Shown here: one piece after another, positions 8,454 through 16,259 of the stretch
How positions within the stretch are numbered: position 1 is the stretch's first letter
Layout: each line of letters begins with the position of its first letter
DNA from: JAIBJN01 sp963784175
GTDB taxonomy: Bacteria > Actinomycetota > Thermoleophilia > Gaiellales > Gaiellaceae
DNA length: 64,000 nt
NCBI GenBank assembly: GCA_963784175.1
Contig: CAWAQJ010000010.1
Span: 1-64,000, forward strand
Reading direction: 5' to 3'
Made by a program: the position numbers and the translations under genes
Notes under the pieces: model-generated
Told to the model about the DNA's origin: nothing
Database searches by the model: none
What the model saw: the letters and a program-made list of their open reading frames with translations, nothing else

Positions 8454-9634
8454 CCGCGCCCGCCGCCGCCGACAAGGTTCTTCCGTTCAAGGACCCGTCC
8501 CGTCGTCGACGCCTGGTCAAGGTGGCCAGCTGGCTGCTCGGGACCGCACTCGTCATCGTCGTCCTCAACCTCCTCGGGATCGACATCATCGGCTGGATCG
8601 ACGACCTCTGGGACCAGATCAAGGAGGTCCCGGCCCGCTACATCATCCTCGCGCTGGCCGCCCAGACCGCGCAGACGGTCCTTGCCGGGCTCTCCTACTA
8701 CGGCATCCTGAGCGCGGCGTACCCCGGGCACGTGGAGCTCCGCTCCATCGTCGCCGCCTACGCGGTCGGAGTGGCGATGAACAACTTCCTGCCGGCGAAC
8801 ATCGGCACGTTCGTGACGCTGCTCATGTTCGTGGCCATCATCCCGGCCTGCACCTTCGCGGGCGCGCTGGCGGCCTACCTGGTCCAGAAGATCTTCTTCA
8901 CGCTCGCCGGGACGTTCGTCTACCTCTATCTGTTCCTCTCCGTCCCGGGCTCCTTCGACGAAGCCCTGAACGGCCTCGACGACCACGCGCTGAGAACGAT
9001 CCTCGTGCTCGCGGGCGGCGGCTTCCTGATCGTCGTCGTGGCGCGCATCTTCTGGCGCCAGGTCAAGGCCCTGTGGGTAAAGGCGAAGGCGGGCGGGGCC
9101 ATCCTCAAGACACCAAAGCGCTACGCGACCCGCGTCTTCCTGCCCTCGTTCCTCTCGTGGCTCTGCAAGCTGGCCGTGATCGCGATCTTCCTGGCCGCCT
9201 TCGCGATCCCGGTCACCTTCGCGTCGATCATGTGGGTGGTCGGATCGGGCTCGCTCGCGAACGTCGTCTCCGTCACGCCGGGCTCGGTCGGGATCACCCA
9301 GGCCACGAACGCGCTCGCGCTCGACGCCTGCTGCGACGTGCCAAAGAGCACGGCCGTCGACTACTCGACCGCGCAGCAGCTGATCACGACCGCCTGGAAC
9401 GTCACGCTCGCGCTCGTCCTCGTCGTGTGGGTGTTCGGCTGGACGGGCGGGAAGCAGCTCGTCGGGCAGTCGTACACCGACGCGAAGGTCAAGGTCGCAG
9501 AGCAGAAGGAGCAGCGGGCCGACAAGAAGCAGGCGAAGCGCGCCGAGCGCGAAGCCCGCGGCGAGGGGATGCTCGACCGGTTCCGACGCAGCTCCGATAC
9601 GGACGACTCCGAGAGCGAAAGCGAGCGCGACTAG
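8450..9634 (+). CDS. UPF0104 / lysylphosphatidylglycerol synthase TM-domain protein
   Basis: 394 residues, about eight membrane helices. It has the layout of the MprF/AglD N-terminal flippase-like domain: YAVGVAMNNFLPANIGTFV early, and VVSVTPGSVGITQATNALAL (start-of-last-domain PGSVG motif) late. The C-terminus is a long charged tail (about residues 335-394) rich in Lys, Glu, Arg and Asp/Ser. Homologues translocate lipid-linked or aminoacylated phospholipids, but no synthase domain is attached here. It overlaps the preceding gene by 4 nt and sits 26 nt before the DUF4239 gene. It is one of three UPF0104 proteins in the window (also 12554-13654 and 30204-31211). Confidence 0.85.
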   Translation: MTAPAAADKVLPFKDPSRRRRLVKVASWLLGTALVIVVLNLLGIDIIGWIDDLWDQIKEVPARYIILALAAQTAQTVLAGLSYYGILSAAYPGHVELRSIVAAYAVGVAMNNFLPANIGTFVTLLMFVAIIPACTFAGALAAYLVQKIFFTLAGTFVYLYLFLSVPGSFDEALNGLDDHALRTILVLAGGGFLIVVVARIFWRQVKALWVKAKAGGAILKTPKRYATRVFLPSFLSWLCKLAVIAIFLAAFAIPVTFASIMWVVGSGSLANVVSVTPGSVGITQATNALALDACCDVPKSTAVDYSTAQQLITTAWNVTLALVLVVWVFGWTGGKQLVGQSYTDAKVKVAEQKEQRADKKQAKRAEREARGEGMLDRFRRSSDTDDSESESERD

Positions 9635-9660
9635 CGCCATCTCCATGACAGGAGACGCCG

Positions 9661-10458
9661 ATGTTCTTCCGTCTCAGCACCCTCGAGCTCGCCCTCATCC
9701 TCTTCGCAATCGTCCTGGGTGTGACTGCCCTCGGCGTCTTTGCAGGTCGGTCCCTTCGCCATCACTCGGCCACGCTGAGGGACCCGTTCTCCGCCCTACA
9801 AGCTGCCCTGCTCGGGCTCGTCGGGCTCATCCTCGCCTTCGGGCTGGCGCTGGCCGTCGGGAGGTACGAGTCCCGGCGTGCGGCTGTGGTGGACGACGCC
9901 AACGCGATCGGGACGACCTACCTGCGGGCCCAGACCCTGGTGGAGCCGGTCAGGAGCGAGTCGCTCGAGCTGCTGGTGCGATACACGGACGTCAGCATCC
10001 GCCTCTCGACCGTCGTGCCCGGCAGCGAGGCGGCCGACCAGGCGATCGCCGACGGCGATGAGCTGCTGTACGAGCTGTGGGGGCTCGCCGGAGAAGCTCT
10101 CGACCGGGCGCCCACCGACAGTGCTCCTCGGCTGTACGTCGAGACCCTCAACGAGACGATCGACATGCAAACCGTCCGGGTAGCGGGCCTCAACAACCGC
10201 GTCCCGGGCGCGGTCCTGGCACTGGAGGTTTTCGGTGCAGCGATCGCGCTCGGGCTGCTCGGGTTCTACCTCGCGCTCGTCGGCCGAGGCGTCCTCACGG
10301 TCGTGCTCGCCGCGGCGCTCGTGACGCTGCTCCTCGTGGTCACCTTCGATCTGGACCGACCCACGCGCGGCCTCATCCGCGTCCCTGATGCACCCCTGGT
10401 GAACCTGCGGGCATCGATGGTGCTGCCGCCTGCGGCGGAAGGGCCGAGCGAGCGGTGA
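9661..10458 (+). CDS. DUF4239 (bestrophin-like) membrane protein
   Basis: 265 residues. Two N-terminal helices (about 8-28 and 42-66), a soluble helical middle containing 'VVDDANAIGTTYLRAQTL', and two C-terminal helices (about 182-225). The RYESRRAAVVDDANAIGTTY motif is characteristic of DUF4239, which is distantly related to bestrophin anion channels. ATG at 9661 follows AGGAGACGCCG. The gene lies between a flippase-like gene and the holin/phosphodiesterase fusion in a co-directional run with 26 and 31 nt gaps. Function is unknown; an ion-channel role is only suggested by the distant bestrophin similarity. Confidence 0.78.
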   Translation: MFFRLSTLELALILFAIVLGVTALGVFAGRSLRHHSATLRDPFSALQAALLGLVGLILAFGLALAVGRYESRRAAVVDDANAIGTTYLRAQTLVEPVRSESLELLVRYTDVSIRLSTVVPGSEAADQAIADGDELLYELWGLAGEALDRAPTDSAPRLYVETLNETIDMQTVRVAGLNNRVPGAVLALEVFGAAIALGLLGFYLALVGRGVLTVVLAAALVTLLLVVTFDLDRPTRGLIRVPDAPLVNLRASMVLPPAAEGPSER

Positions 10459-10489
10459 TGGACCGCCGCGTTATGGGAGGATCGCTCGC

Positions 10490-12509
10490 ATGACCCCGGG
10501 AAACTCGGAGGGCGGGGCCACGCCGGTCGCCTACGCCGAGACTCTCGCCTGGCACGGCGAGCGGCCGAGAATCCGCCCCGGACGGCTTGTGGTGGCCTGG
10601 CTCGTTTCGGCGCTTGCGCTGCTGGCGGCGGCCTACATCGTCCCGGGCGCGGAAGTCGAGGGCTTCTGGGGCGCGCTTCTCGTCGCGCTCGTCGTCGCTG
10701 TCCTGAACGCGATCATCCCGCCGCTGATCGCGGCCCTCCGTCTGCCGTTCACCCTGGCGCTCGGCTTCGTGCTCGTCCTGTTCGCGAACGCGGCCATGCT
10801 CCTCCTCGCGGACAGCCTCACGGAAGGCGCGATCCAGCTCGACTCGTTCTGGATCGCCTTGCTCGTCTCGCTCGTGGCGTCCGCGGTCAGCGTCGCGCTC
10901 GAGGTCGTCCTCGGGTCGAACGACGACGACACGTACTCGCTCCGGACGATCCAGCGCCAGGCGCGGCGGTCGGGCGAGCGCGTCGCCACCGACGAGCCCG
11001 GGATCCTCTTCCTCGAGATCGACGGCCTCGCTCTGCCGGTGCTGCGCAACGCGATGCGCGACGGCAACGCCCCGACCATGGCGCGCTGGCTCGCGGAGGA
11101 CACGCACGCGCTCACCGAGTGGGAGACGGACCTTTCCTCGCAGACGGGCGCGAGCCAGGCAGGCATCCTCCTCGGCTCCAACGAGGACATCTCGGCCTTC
11201 CGGTGGGTCGAGAAGGAGACGGGGACGCTGATGACGTGCTCGGCGCCCGCAGACTGCGCCGAGATCGAGCGCCGGCGCGGGACGGGGATCGGCCTGCTCA
11301 GGAACGGCGGCGCGAGCCGCGGCAACCTCCTCTCGGGCGAGGCCGACCACCTGATCCTGACCGTGAGCAGGCTCGAGGCCGAGAAGAAGGCGAACCCGGG
11401 CTACCGGGCGTTTCTCGCCAACGGCTTCAACGTCACCCGGGCGCTCGTCCTCTTCACCTGGGAGGTGTTCCTCGAGATCACGGCCTCGGCGCGCCAGCGG
11501 CGCCGCGACGTGCGGCCGCGGGGTCACCGGGGCGGGATCTACCCGTTCCTGCGCGCGGCCATGTGCGTCGTCGTCCGCGACCTGATCGTCTACGGCGTCC
11601 TCTCGGACATGATGAAAGGCCGTCCCGCTGTCTACGCGACCTTCTCGAGCTACGACGAGGTGGCCCACCATTCCGGCCTCGAGCGCGCGGACACGCTGGA
11701 GGCCCTGCGGAAGCTCGACGAGCAGTTCGGCCGCATCGACCGTGCGCGCAGGTACGCGCCCAGGCCGTACGAGATCGTCGTGCTCTCGGACCACGGGCAG
11801 ACCCAGGGGGCGACCTTCAAGCAGCGCAACGACTACGGGCTCGACGAGCTCGTCGAGCGCTCGCTCTCGGACGGGTCGGTCACCGAGGTCGGCGGTGGCG
11901 ACGAGCAGAGCGCGATGGTCGGCCACGCACTGGGCGAGGCGACCGGACGCTCGGCGACGAAGAAGCGTGCGAAGAACGACGTGAGCGGCGAGTCGGCGGT
12001 CGTCCTCGGCTCGGGGAACCTCGGGCTCGTCTACCTGATGGAAGAGCAGCGCCGGCTCACGCTCGAGGAGCTCGACGCGCGCCATCCGAAGCTCGTGCCG
12101 GCGCTGCGCGAGCACCCCCACGTCGGCTGGCTGCTCGTCCGCTCGGAGCGGGACGGGCCCGTCGCGCTCGGAGCGCGCGGGGCCCACTACCTCGCCGACG
12201 GGCGCGTCGAGGGCGAGGACCCGCTCGCGACAGTTCTCACCGACGGCGCCGCAGCACCTCCTGCGCACGGACGGCTTCCAGCACGTGGCGGACATCATGG
12301 TGGGCAGCTTCTACGACCCCGACCTCGACGAGGGGTGCGCCTTCGAAGAGCTGATCTCGTTCCACGGCGGGCTCGGCGGCCCGCAGACACGGGCGTTCAT
12401 CCTCCACCCAATCGGGCTCCCCGTTCCCGAGGGTCCGATCCTGGGCGCGGCCGCCGTGCACGGGATCCTGCTCGGCTGGCGGCAACACCTCTCGAAAGGA
12501 GCTCAGTAG
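10490..12509 (+). CDS. Holin-4-domain / alkaline-phosphatase-superfamily phosphodiesterase fusion, frameshifted
   Basis: Residues about 25-135 form a four-helix mycobacterial-type phage holin (holin 4 superfamily) domain; the rest is an alkaline-phosphatase-superfamily phosphodiesterase. Metal ligands are visible in FLEIDGLALP, SYDEVAHHSG and LSDHGQTQG, with a likely Ser/Thr nucleophile in SSQTGASQ. Near 12230-12234 the frame shifts by +1: before it the protein reads GEDPLAT, after it (frame of 12240) PTAPQHLLRTDGFQHVADIM and on to TAG at 12507-12509. Removing one base in 'gacagttc' restores a continuous protein. ATG 10490 has GGAGG upstream. Either an assembly error or a fresh mutation. Confidence 0.8.
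12228..12236 (+). other. Apparent +1 frameshift site
   Basis: One extra base in this stretch separates two parts of a single phosphodiesterase reading frame. Upstream the frame begins at positions equal to 2 modulo 3; the homologous C-terminal part, including HLLRTDGFQH and FYDPDLDEG, is in the frame equal to 0 modulo 3. Confidence 0.75.
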
Positions 12510-12691
12510 TGGGCTATGCGATCTGGTCCGTGGTCGGAGCCGTCGCGCTCGTCCTAGCGATCGCGACCATCGTCAGCGTCCTCCGCAATCCCCGGGTCTC
12601 GGGCGGCGAGAAGGCCGTCTGGGTCGTCTGCGCTGTGATCTTTCCGTTCCTCGGCGGGATCACCTACTTCACCGTCCGCCGGAACTGGTGA
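12509..12691 (+). CDS. PLDc_N domain small membrane protein
   Basis: 60 residues: one helix (about 4-22), a short loop NPRVSGGEKAVWVVCAVIFP, then a second helix ending ITYFTVRRNW. The pattern 'S..EK..WV....FP..G...YF..R' is the phospholipase-D-nuclease N-terminal (PLDc_N) family, small two-helix membrane proteins of unknown function. GTG at 12509 overlaps the last base of the phosphodiesterase stop (TAGTG), with AAAGGAG just upstream. Its last 138 nt are antisense to the 3' end of the opposite-strand UPF0104 gene. Confidence 0.82.
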   Translation: MGYAIWSVVGAVALVLAIATIVSVLRNPRVSGGEKAVWVVCAVIFPFLGGITYFTVRRNW

Positions 12692-13654
12692 GCGTCGGCT
12701 CAGCCGGGCCGCGAGGAGCCCGGCGCCGAGGAGCAGCGCCTCCACGATCGTGATGGCGAGCCGGTTGAGCACCGTGACCCCGAGCGCGGCGCCGGAGGGA
12801 ACGATGACTTCCAGCAGGCCGTACATCGAGGCCTCGCGCACGCCGAGGCCGGAAGGCGCGAACACGACGAGCACCGCCACGATCGCCCCGACTGCGGCGG
12901 CGCCGCCCAGGTAGGGGATGGTCGAGATGCCCGGGTCGGCGTCGAGCGAGCGCAGGAGCAGGTAGAGGGCCAGGCCGCCCACGAGCCACGTGAAGCTGTA
13001 GTAGACGAGCAGGCTCACGAGCGAGCGGTACGGGAGACGCGGCGGCTCGGGGGCCTCGAAGCGGCGGAAGAGGGCGCGGGCGAGCGCCGTGAAGACGCGC
13101 GGGTGGAGGAGCACCGCGAGGAGTGCCCCGAAGGCGAGGAGCGGCCAGAGCGGCGTGTCGATCTCCTCGACGGCCGTCAGCCCGACGACGAAGACGAGGA
13201 TCCCGGCGACCGCCGAGAGCCCGGCCTCGAGCAGGATCGAGCTGAAGACGAATGAGGTGTCTTGGATTCCGCCCGCGCGGCGCAGCCAGACGATGCGCGC
13301 CAGCGGCGTCCACACGCCGCCCGGGATGTACTTCGCCAGCATCGAGGCCATCTCTGCCTGGAGCGCGATCCGGTAGACGACGCGGATCCCGAACGCGGCC
13401 AGGATCCACTGCCAGCCGACGACGAACAGGAGGTAGTACGCGGCGAGGACGACCAGGGACGCGAAGAGGAAGAGCGGATCGACGTCCTCGAGCAAGGGCA
13501 GGGCCTCGGCCCACGTGTCGCGCACCGCGTAGGCGAGGAAGGCCAGCGCTCCGACGAGGAAGGCGACCTGCAGCCCGACGAGCACGCGCCGGCGGCGGAG
13601 GAACGCGGGAAGCCGGCTCGCCACGCTTCCCACTCTATGAATGTCGCCAGACAT
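12554..13654 (-). CDS. UPF0104 flippase-like membrane protein
   Basis: 366 residues, about eight helices. Diagnostic segments are MLAKYIPGGVWTPLARIVWL and VFAPSGLGVREASMYGLLEV (the PSGLGVRE motif of the family). The frame is open far upstream, but ATG at 13654 is the sensible start because upstream codons are antisense to a hairpin and translate to Thr/Gly junk. The C-terminal 45 residues (PVPADGEVGDPAEERKD onward) are hydrophilic and lie antisense to the PLDc_N gene; a normal family member would stop near 12690, so the tail may be an overlap extension or reflect a base error. Confidence 0.83.
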   Translation of the reverse strand: MSGDIHRVGSVASRLPAFLRRRRVLVGLQVAFLVGALAFLAYAVRDTWAEALPLLEDVDPLFLFASLVVLAAYYLLFVVGWQWILAAFGIRVVYRIALQAEMASMLAKYIPGGVWTPLARIVWLRRAGGIQDTSFVFSSILLEAGLSAVAGILVFVVGLTAVEEIDTPLWPLLAFGALLAVLLHPRVFTALARALFRRFEAPEPPRLPYRSLVSLLVYYSFTWLVGGLALYLLLRSLDADPGISTIPYLGGAAAVGAIVAVLVVFAPSGLGVREASMYGLLEVIVPSGAALGVTVLNRLAITIVEALLLGAGLLAARLSRRSPVPADGEVGDPAEERKDHSADDPDGLLAARDPGIAEDADDGRDR

Positions 13655-13660
13655 GCGAAG

Positions 13661-13680
13661 GGCGGGCCCGAAGGCCCGCC
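13661..13680 (-). terminator. UUCG-loop hairpin downstream of the SdrD-like gene
   Basis: Perfect 8-bp stem; on the minus strand GGCGGGCC-TTCG-GGCCCGCC, a stable UUCG tetraloop. It lies 32 nt after the SdrD-like stop and just upstream of the UPF0104 start. There is no T-run after it, so termination efficiency is uncertain; it could instead stabilise the mRNA 3' end. Confidence 0.6.
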
Positions 13681-13712
13681 CTGTCGCGCTCGGTCCGGGT
13701 ACCGGCACTCGG

Positions 13713-15164
13713 TTAGTGCCAGCCCCCCTTGTCCCGGTCGTGCCCGTCGTTGTAGTCGCGATCGTTCCGACCCCAACCGTCGTTCCAGTGATCGTCCTTG
13801 CAACGATCCCGGTCGTCGTCGTCACGATCGTGGTCGCGGCAGTCGTCGTCCCGGCCGTACTTGTCCCGGTCGTGACCACCGTATTTGTCGTCCTTGTCGC
13901 ACCGGTCGTCGTCACGGTCGCAGTCGTCGCGATCGTGGCCGTACTTGTCCCGGTCGTGGCCGTACTTGTCGCCCTTGTCGCACTCCTTCTTCTTCGAGAC
14001 GAAGCCGAAGTCGACGGTCAGGTCGGCCCCGGAGGCAACGACCACCGAGTGCGAGGCGTTCGTCAGCGGGTTGCCGTCGGAGTCGATGTTGTCGGCCGCG
14101 GCGTTCCGCACGGTCAGGACGTAGTCGTCGAGGACGCCGCCGTTGGCGAAGTTCGACGCCTTGACCCTGACCTTGTACGCCGCTCCACAGACGACCCCGA
14201 AGCGGTAGTACCCCGGCTTCCCGGTCGTCGGATGGTTCGCGGTCGTGGTCGTGGCCACGACGTTGCCGGACGCGTCGAGCAGCTCGAGGCGCACGCCGTT
14301 CAGGCCGTACATCGAGCTCTCGTCCTGCTTCCCGTCCTTGTCCTTGTCCTTCCAGACGTAGTCACCGAGCTCGCAAGGGCGCGGGCACGGGACGTTGACC
14401 TTGACGTTGAAGCTGTCCTCGACCCGCGTGTCCGTGTGCTGCGTGATGGCCCACGCGGTGTTCGGGACGGTGTACTCGCCGCACTCGGCGTACGGACCGA
14501 TCTCGCGCGTGTACGTGACGGTCTTGTCGACCTTGTTCACGCAGATCTGCTCGGCGAGCAGGCCGGCGTACGAGTCGTTGACCGAGACGCAGTGATCGAT
14601 GCGATTGTCGATCGCGGTCCCGAAGTCGACCGGCGCGGAGACCGTGAACTCGCTCGAGCCCACCGACGCCGTCGCGGTCGAGGTGCGGTTGGAGTTGTCC
14701 GGCAGGTCGGCGAAGAACCGACACCGGAGCTGCGCGCCGGAGTTCAGCTGGCGCGGGAGCGGAGCGCCCTGGCACGTGACCGTTGCCGGCCCGACGCCGG
14801 AGATGACGTTCGTGACGGAGTTGACCGTCACGGCGTCGAGCTCCTTGTTGTAGACGATGATCTCGCCGACAGCCGACCAGCGGGTCGTGCCCTCGGTGGG
14901 CGTGACCGTCACCGTGTAGGTGACCGTGGTCGTCTCGCCCGGCGCGAGCGTGACGTTCTGCTTGTCCGCCGTCTTGTCGATCTTCCACGTGAACGGACGG
15001 TCGATCGACGCGTCCACGGTCAGCTCGATGTCCGGCCGTGTCGGGTCGGGCGGGTTCGCCGCCGCCGACTGGGCGAGGACGCCCGTCGCGGTGACGACCA
15101 CCGCTGTGATCGCGGCGACGAGGCCCCAACTGGCCCGTCGCCGGCGCTTGACGCTTGCCGCCAT
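13713..15164 (-). CDS. Secreted SdrD B-like domain protein with charged repeat tail
   Basis: 483 residues. The signal peptide has a basic n-region KRRRR, a hydrophobic core and an AAA-NP type cleavage near residue 35. A beta-sandwich region follows (TVTYTVTVTPTEG), then one SdrD-B/prealbumin-like domain from about residue 280 (LGDYVWKDKDKDGKQDE, then LNGVRLELLDASGNVV, ending DLTVDFGFV). The last ~90 residues are almost only D, K, R, H, Y, G in repeats such as YGHDRDK and YGGHDRDKYG, with scattered C. No LPxTG, sorting helix or membrane anchor is visible. ATG at 15164 follows GAGGGAGAG. Probable surface or matrix protein; the tail could bind metals or polyanions. Confidence 0.82.
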   Translation of the reverse strand: MAASVKRRRRASWGLVAAITAVVVTATGVLAQSAAANPPDPTRPDIELTVDASIDRPFTWKIDKTADKQNVTLAPGETTTVTYTVTVTPTEGTTRWSAVGEIIVYNKELDAVTVNSVTNVISGVGPATVTCQGAPLPRQLNSGAQLRCRFFADLPDNSNRTSTATASVGSSEFTVSAPVDFGTAIDNRIDHCVSVNDSYAGLLAEQICVNKVDKTVTYTREIGPYAECGEYTVPNTAWAITQHTDTRVEDSFNVKVNVPCPRPCELGDYVWKDKDKDGKQDESSMYGLNGVRLELLDASGNVVATTTTANHPTTGKPGYYRFGVVCGAAYKVRVKASNFANGGVLDDYVLTVRNAAADNIDSDGNPLTNASHSVVVASGADLTVDFGFVSKKKECDKGDKYGHDRDKYGHDRDDCDRDDDRCDKDDKYGGHDRDKYGRDDDCRDHDRDDDDRDRCKDDHWNDGWGRNDRDYNDGHDRDKGGWH

Positions 15165-15290
15165 GTAGCTCTCTCCCTCTGTCGCAGGTCGTTTCACTAG
15201 CCGGTCCGACGGCCGCGGCGACCAGGGTCGCCTTCGGTCCCGAACGGCCTGCTGCCCCGCAGCCAAGGTTGCGGGTGATGCTCTCTTCCC
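15165..15290 (-). promoter_or_regulatory. Structured 5' leader of the SdrD-like gene (candidate)
   Basis: The region upstream of ATG 15164 contains at least two clear hairpins: GGCGACC/GGTCGCC at 15217-15223/15226-15232 (7 bp) and CCCGCA/TGCGGG at 15256-15261/15270-15275 (6 bp), plus further GC-rich complementarity around GGCC/GGCC. I looked for c-di-GMP (GEMM) and c-di-AMP (ydaO) signature sequences and could not match either. A structured leader is supported; ligand binding is not. Confidence 0.3.
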
Positions 15291-15435
15291 TCCCACGGCG
15301 TCGCCGCCCGATGCGTCTGTCCCGGCCGGCGTCCGCCAGACCGGATTGAAGCAGCGAATTTCCGACTTACAAGACCAGGATCGCCCGTTCGCAGGTATGG
15401 GTCGGATCGGTCCCGACTCGTGGCCCCGGCGTGTC

Positions 15436-15441
15436 TACACT
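15436..15441 (+). promoter_or_regulatory. -10 element of a leaderless gene
   Basis: TACACT, 6 nt before the GTG at 15448 and without any Shine-Dalgarno sequence between. Transcription would begin at or next to the start codon. Confidence 0.5.
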
Positions 15442-15447
15442 CGCAGG

Positions 15448-16107
15448 GTGAACTACGACGCGATCGTCGAAGCCGACGAGGTGCTCGCGGGCAAGCCGTT
15501 CACGGACCCGGAGAACACCGAGCGCGAGGTGGGCGTCATGGGCCACATGCTCGAGCACGAGCGCGAGCGGGCCCGATCGTGGCGCGACATCGACGACGAC
15601 GGCGCCCAGCTCGAGCTGATCCTGCGCGAGCACGACGAGGAGGGCCACCGCCACCTGATCGTCGTCCCCGACCGGCGCGCGCTCGTCGAGGCGAGCGACG
15701 TGACCGCCGTCGGGTTCTTCGCCCGGCCGCGCGAGGAGGTCGACCACACGATCCTCTTCGACCTCGAGGACGAGCTCGTGGCGCGCATGCCGCACTACGC
15801 CGGCCTCGGGCTGCTGAGCTACTACGACGTCGAGCTCGTCAAGGGCGCGTACGGCAACCTCATCCTCTTCTCCACCCCAGACGTTCCGCCCGAGTGGTAC
15901 GGCGACGCCGTGCACCGGCGCGCGACGGAGGTCTCACCGCGCCACTACCACGAGGTGCGCCTGCACAAGGGCTCTGTGGCCGGGCCTCTCCTCGGCTCGG
16001 GGGACATCGTCGTCGAGCGGACGAAGTACTTCGACTTCAAGACCGCTCCGCCGTGGCTCGGGCTCCGGCGCTTCGCCGCGCGCGCGCTGACGTTCACCAC
16101 ATCGTGA
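15448..16107 (+). CDS. Conserved-looking hypothetical protein
   Basis: 219 residues, soluble, mixed alpha/beta, rich in Glu, Asp, Arg and His; no signal peptide or helix. It begins VNYDAIVEADEVLAGKPFTD and includes EGHRHLIVVPDRRALVEASD and YAGLGLLSYYDVELVKGAYG. I recognise no family. GTG at 15448 is preferred to upstream codons because a TACACT -10 element ends 6 nt before it. It stands alone between the SdrD-like gene (divergent) and the MMPL gene. Confidence 0.65.
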   Translation: MNYDAIVEADEVLAGKPFTDPENTEREVGVMGHMLEHERERARSWRDIDDDGAQLELILREHDEEGHRHLIVVPDRRALVEASDVTAVGFFARPREEVDHTILFDLEDELVARMPHYAGLGLLSYYDVELVKGAYGNLILFSTPDVPPEWYGDAVHRRATEVSPRHYHEVRLHKGSVAGPLLGSGDIVVERTKYFDFKTAPPWLGLRRFAARALTFTTS

Positions 16108-16259
16108 CCTAAAACGTCGTGCCGTAGTCTGGAAGCGCGTGTAGCCTGCCTCGCGATTGCCCGGCCGGGGCCCAGTCCCAGCGAACCGTGACCGATGAGT
16201 CCAGCGTCGTCAGCCGGTCTGAACATGAAACCCCCCAGTAACAAGGAGGCACGCAGGCG

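Noticed and set aside
13890..13985. Short tandem DNA repeats resembling CRISPR-like spacing
   Set aside because: They are the coding repeats of the YGHDRDK tail; no unique spacers of constant length.
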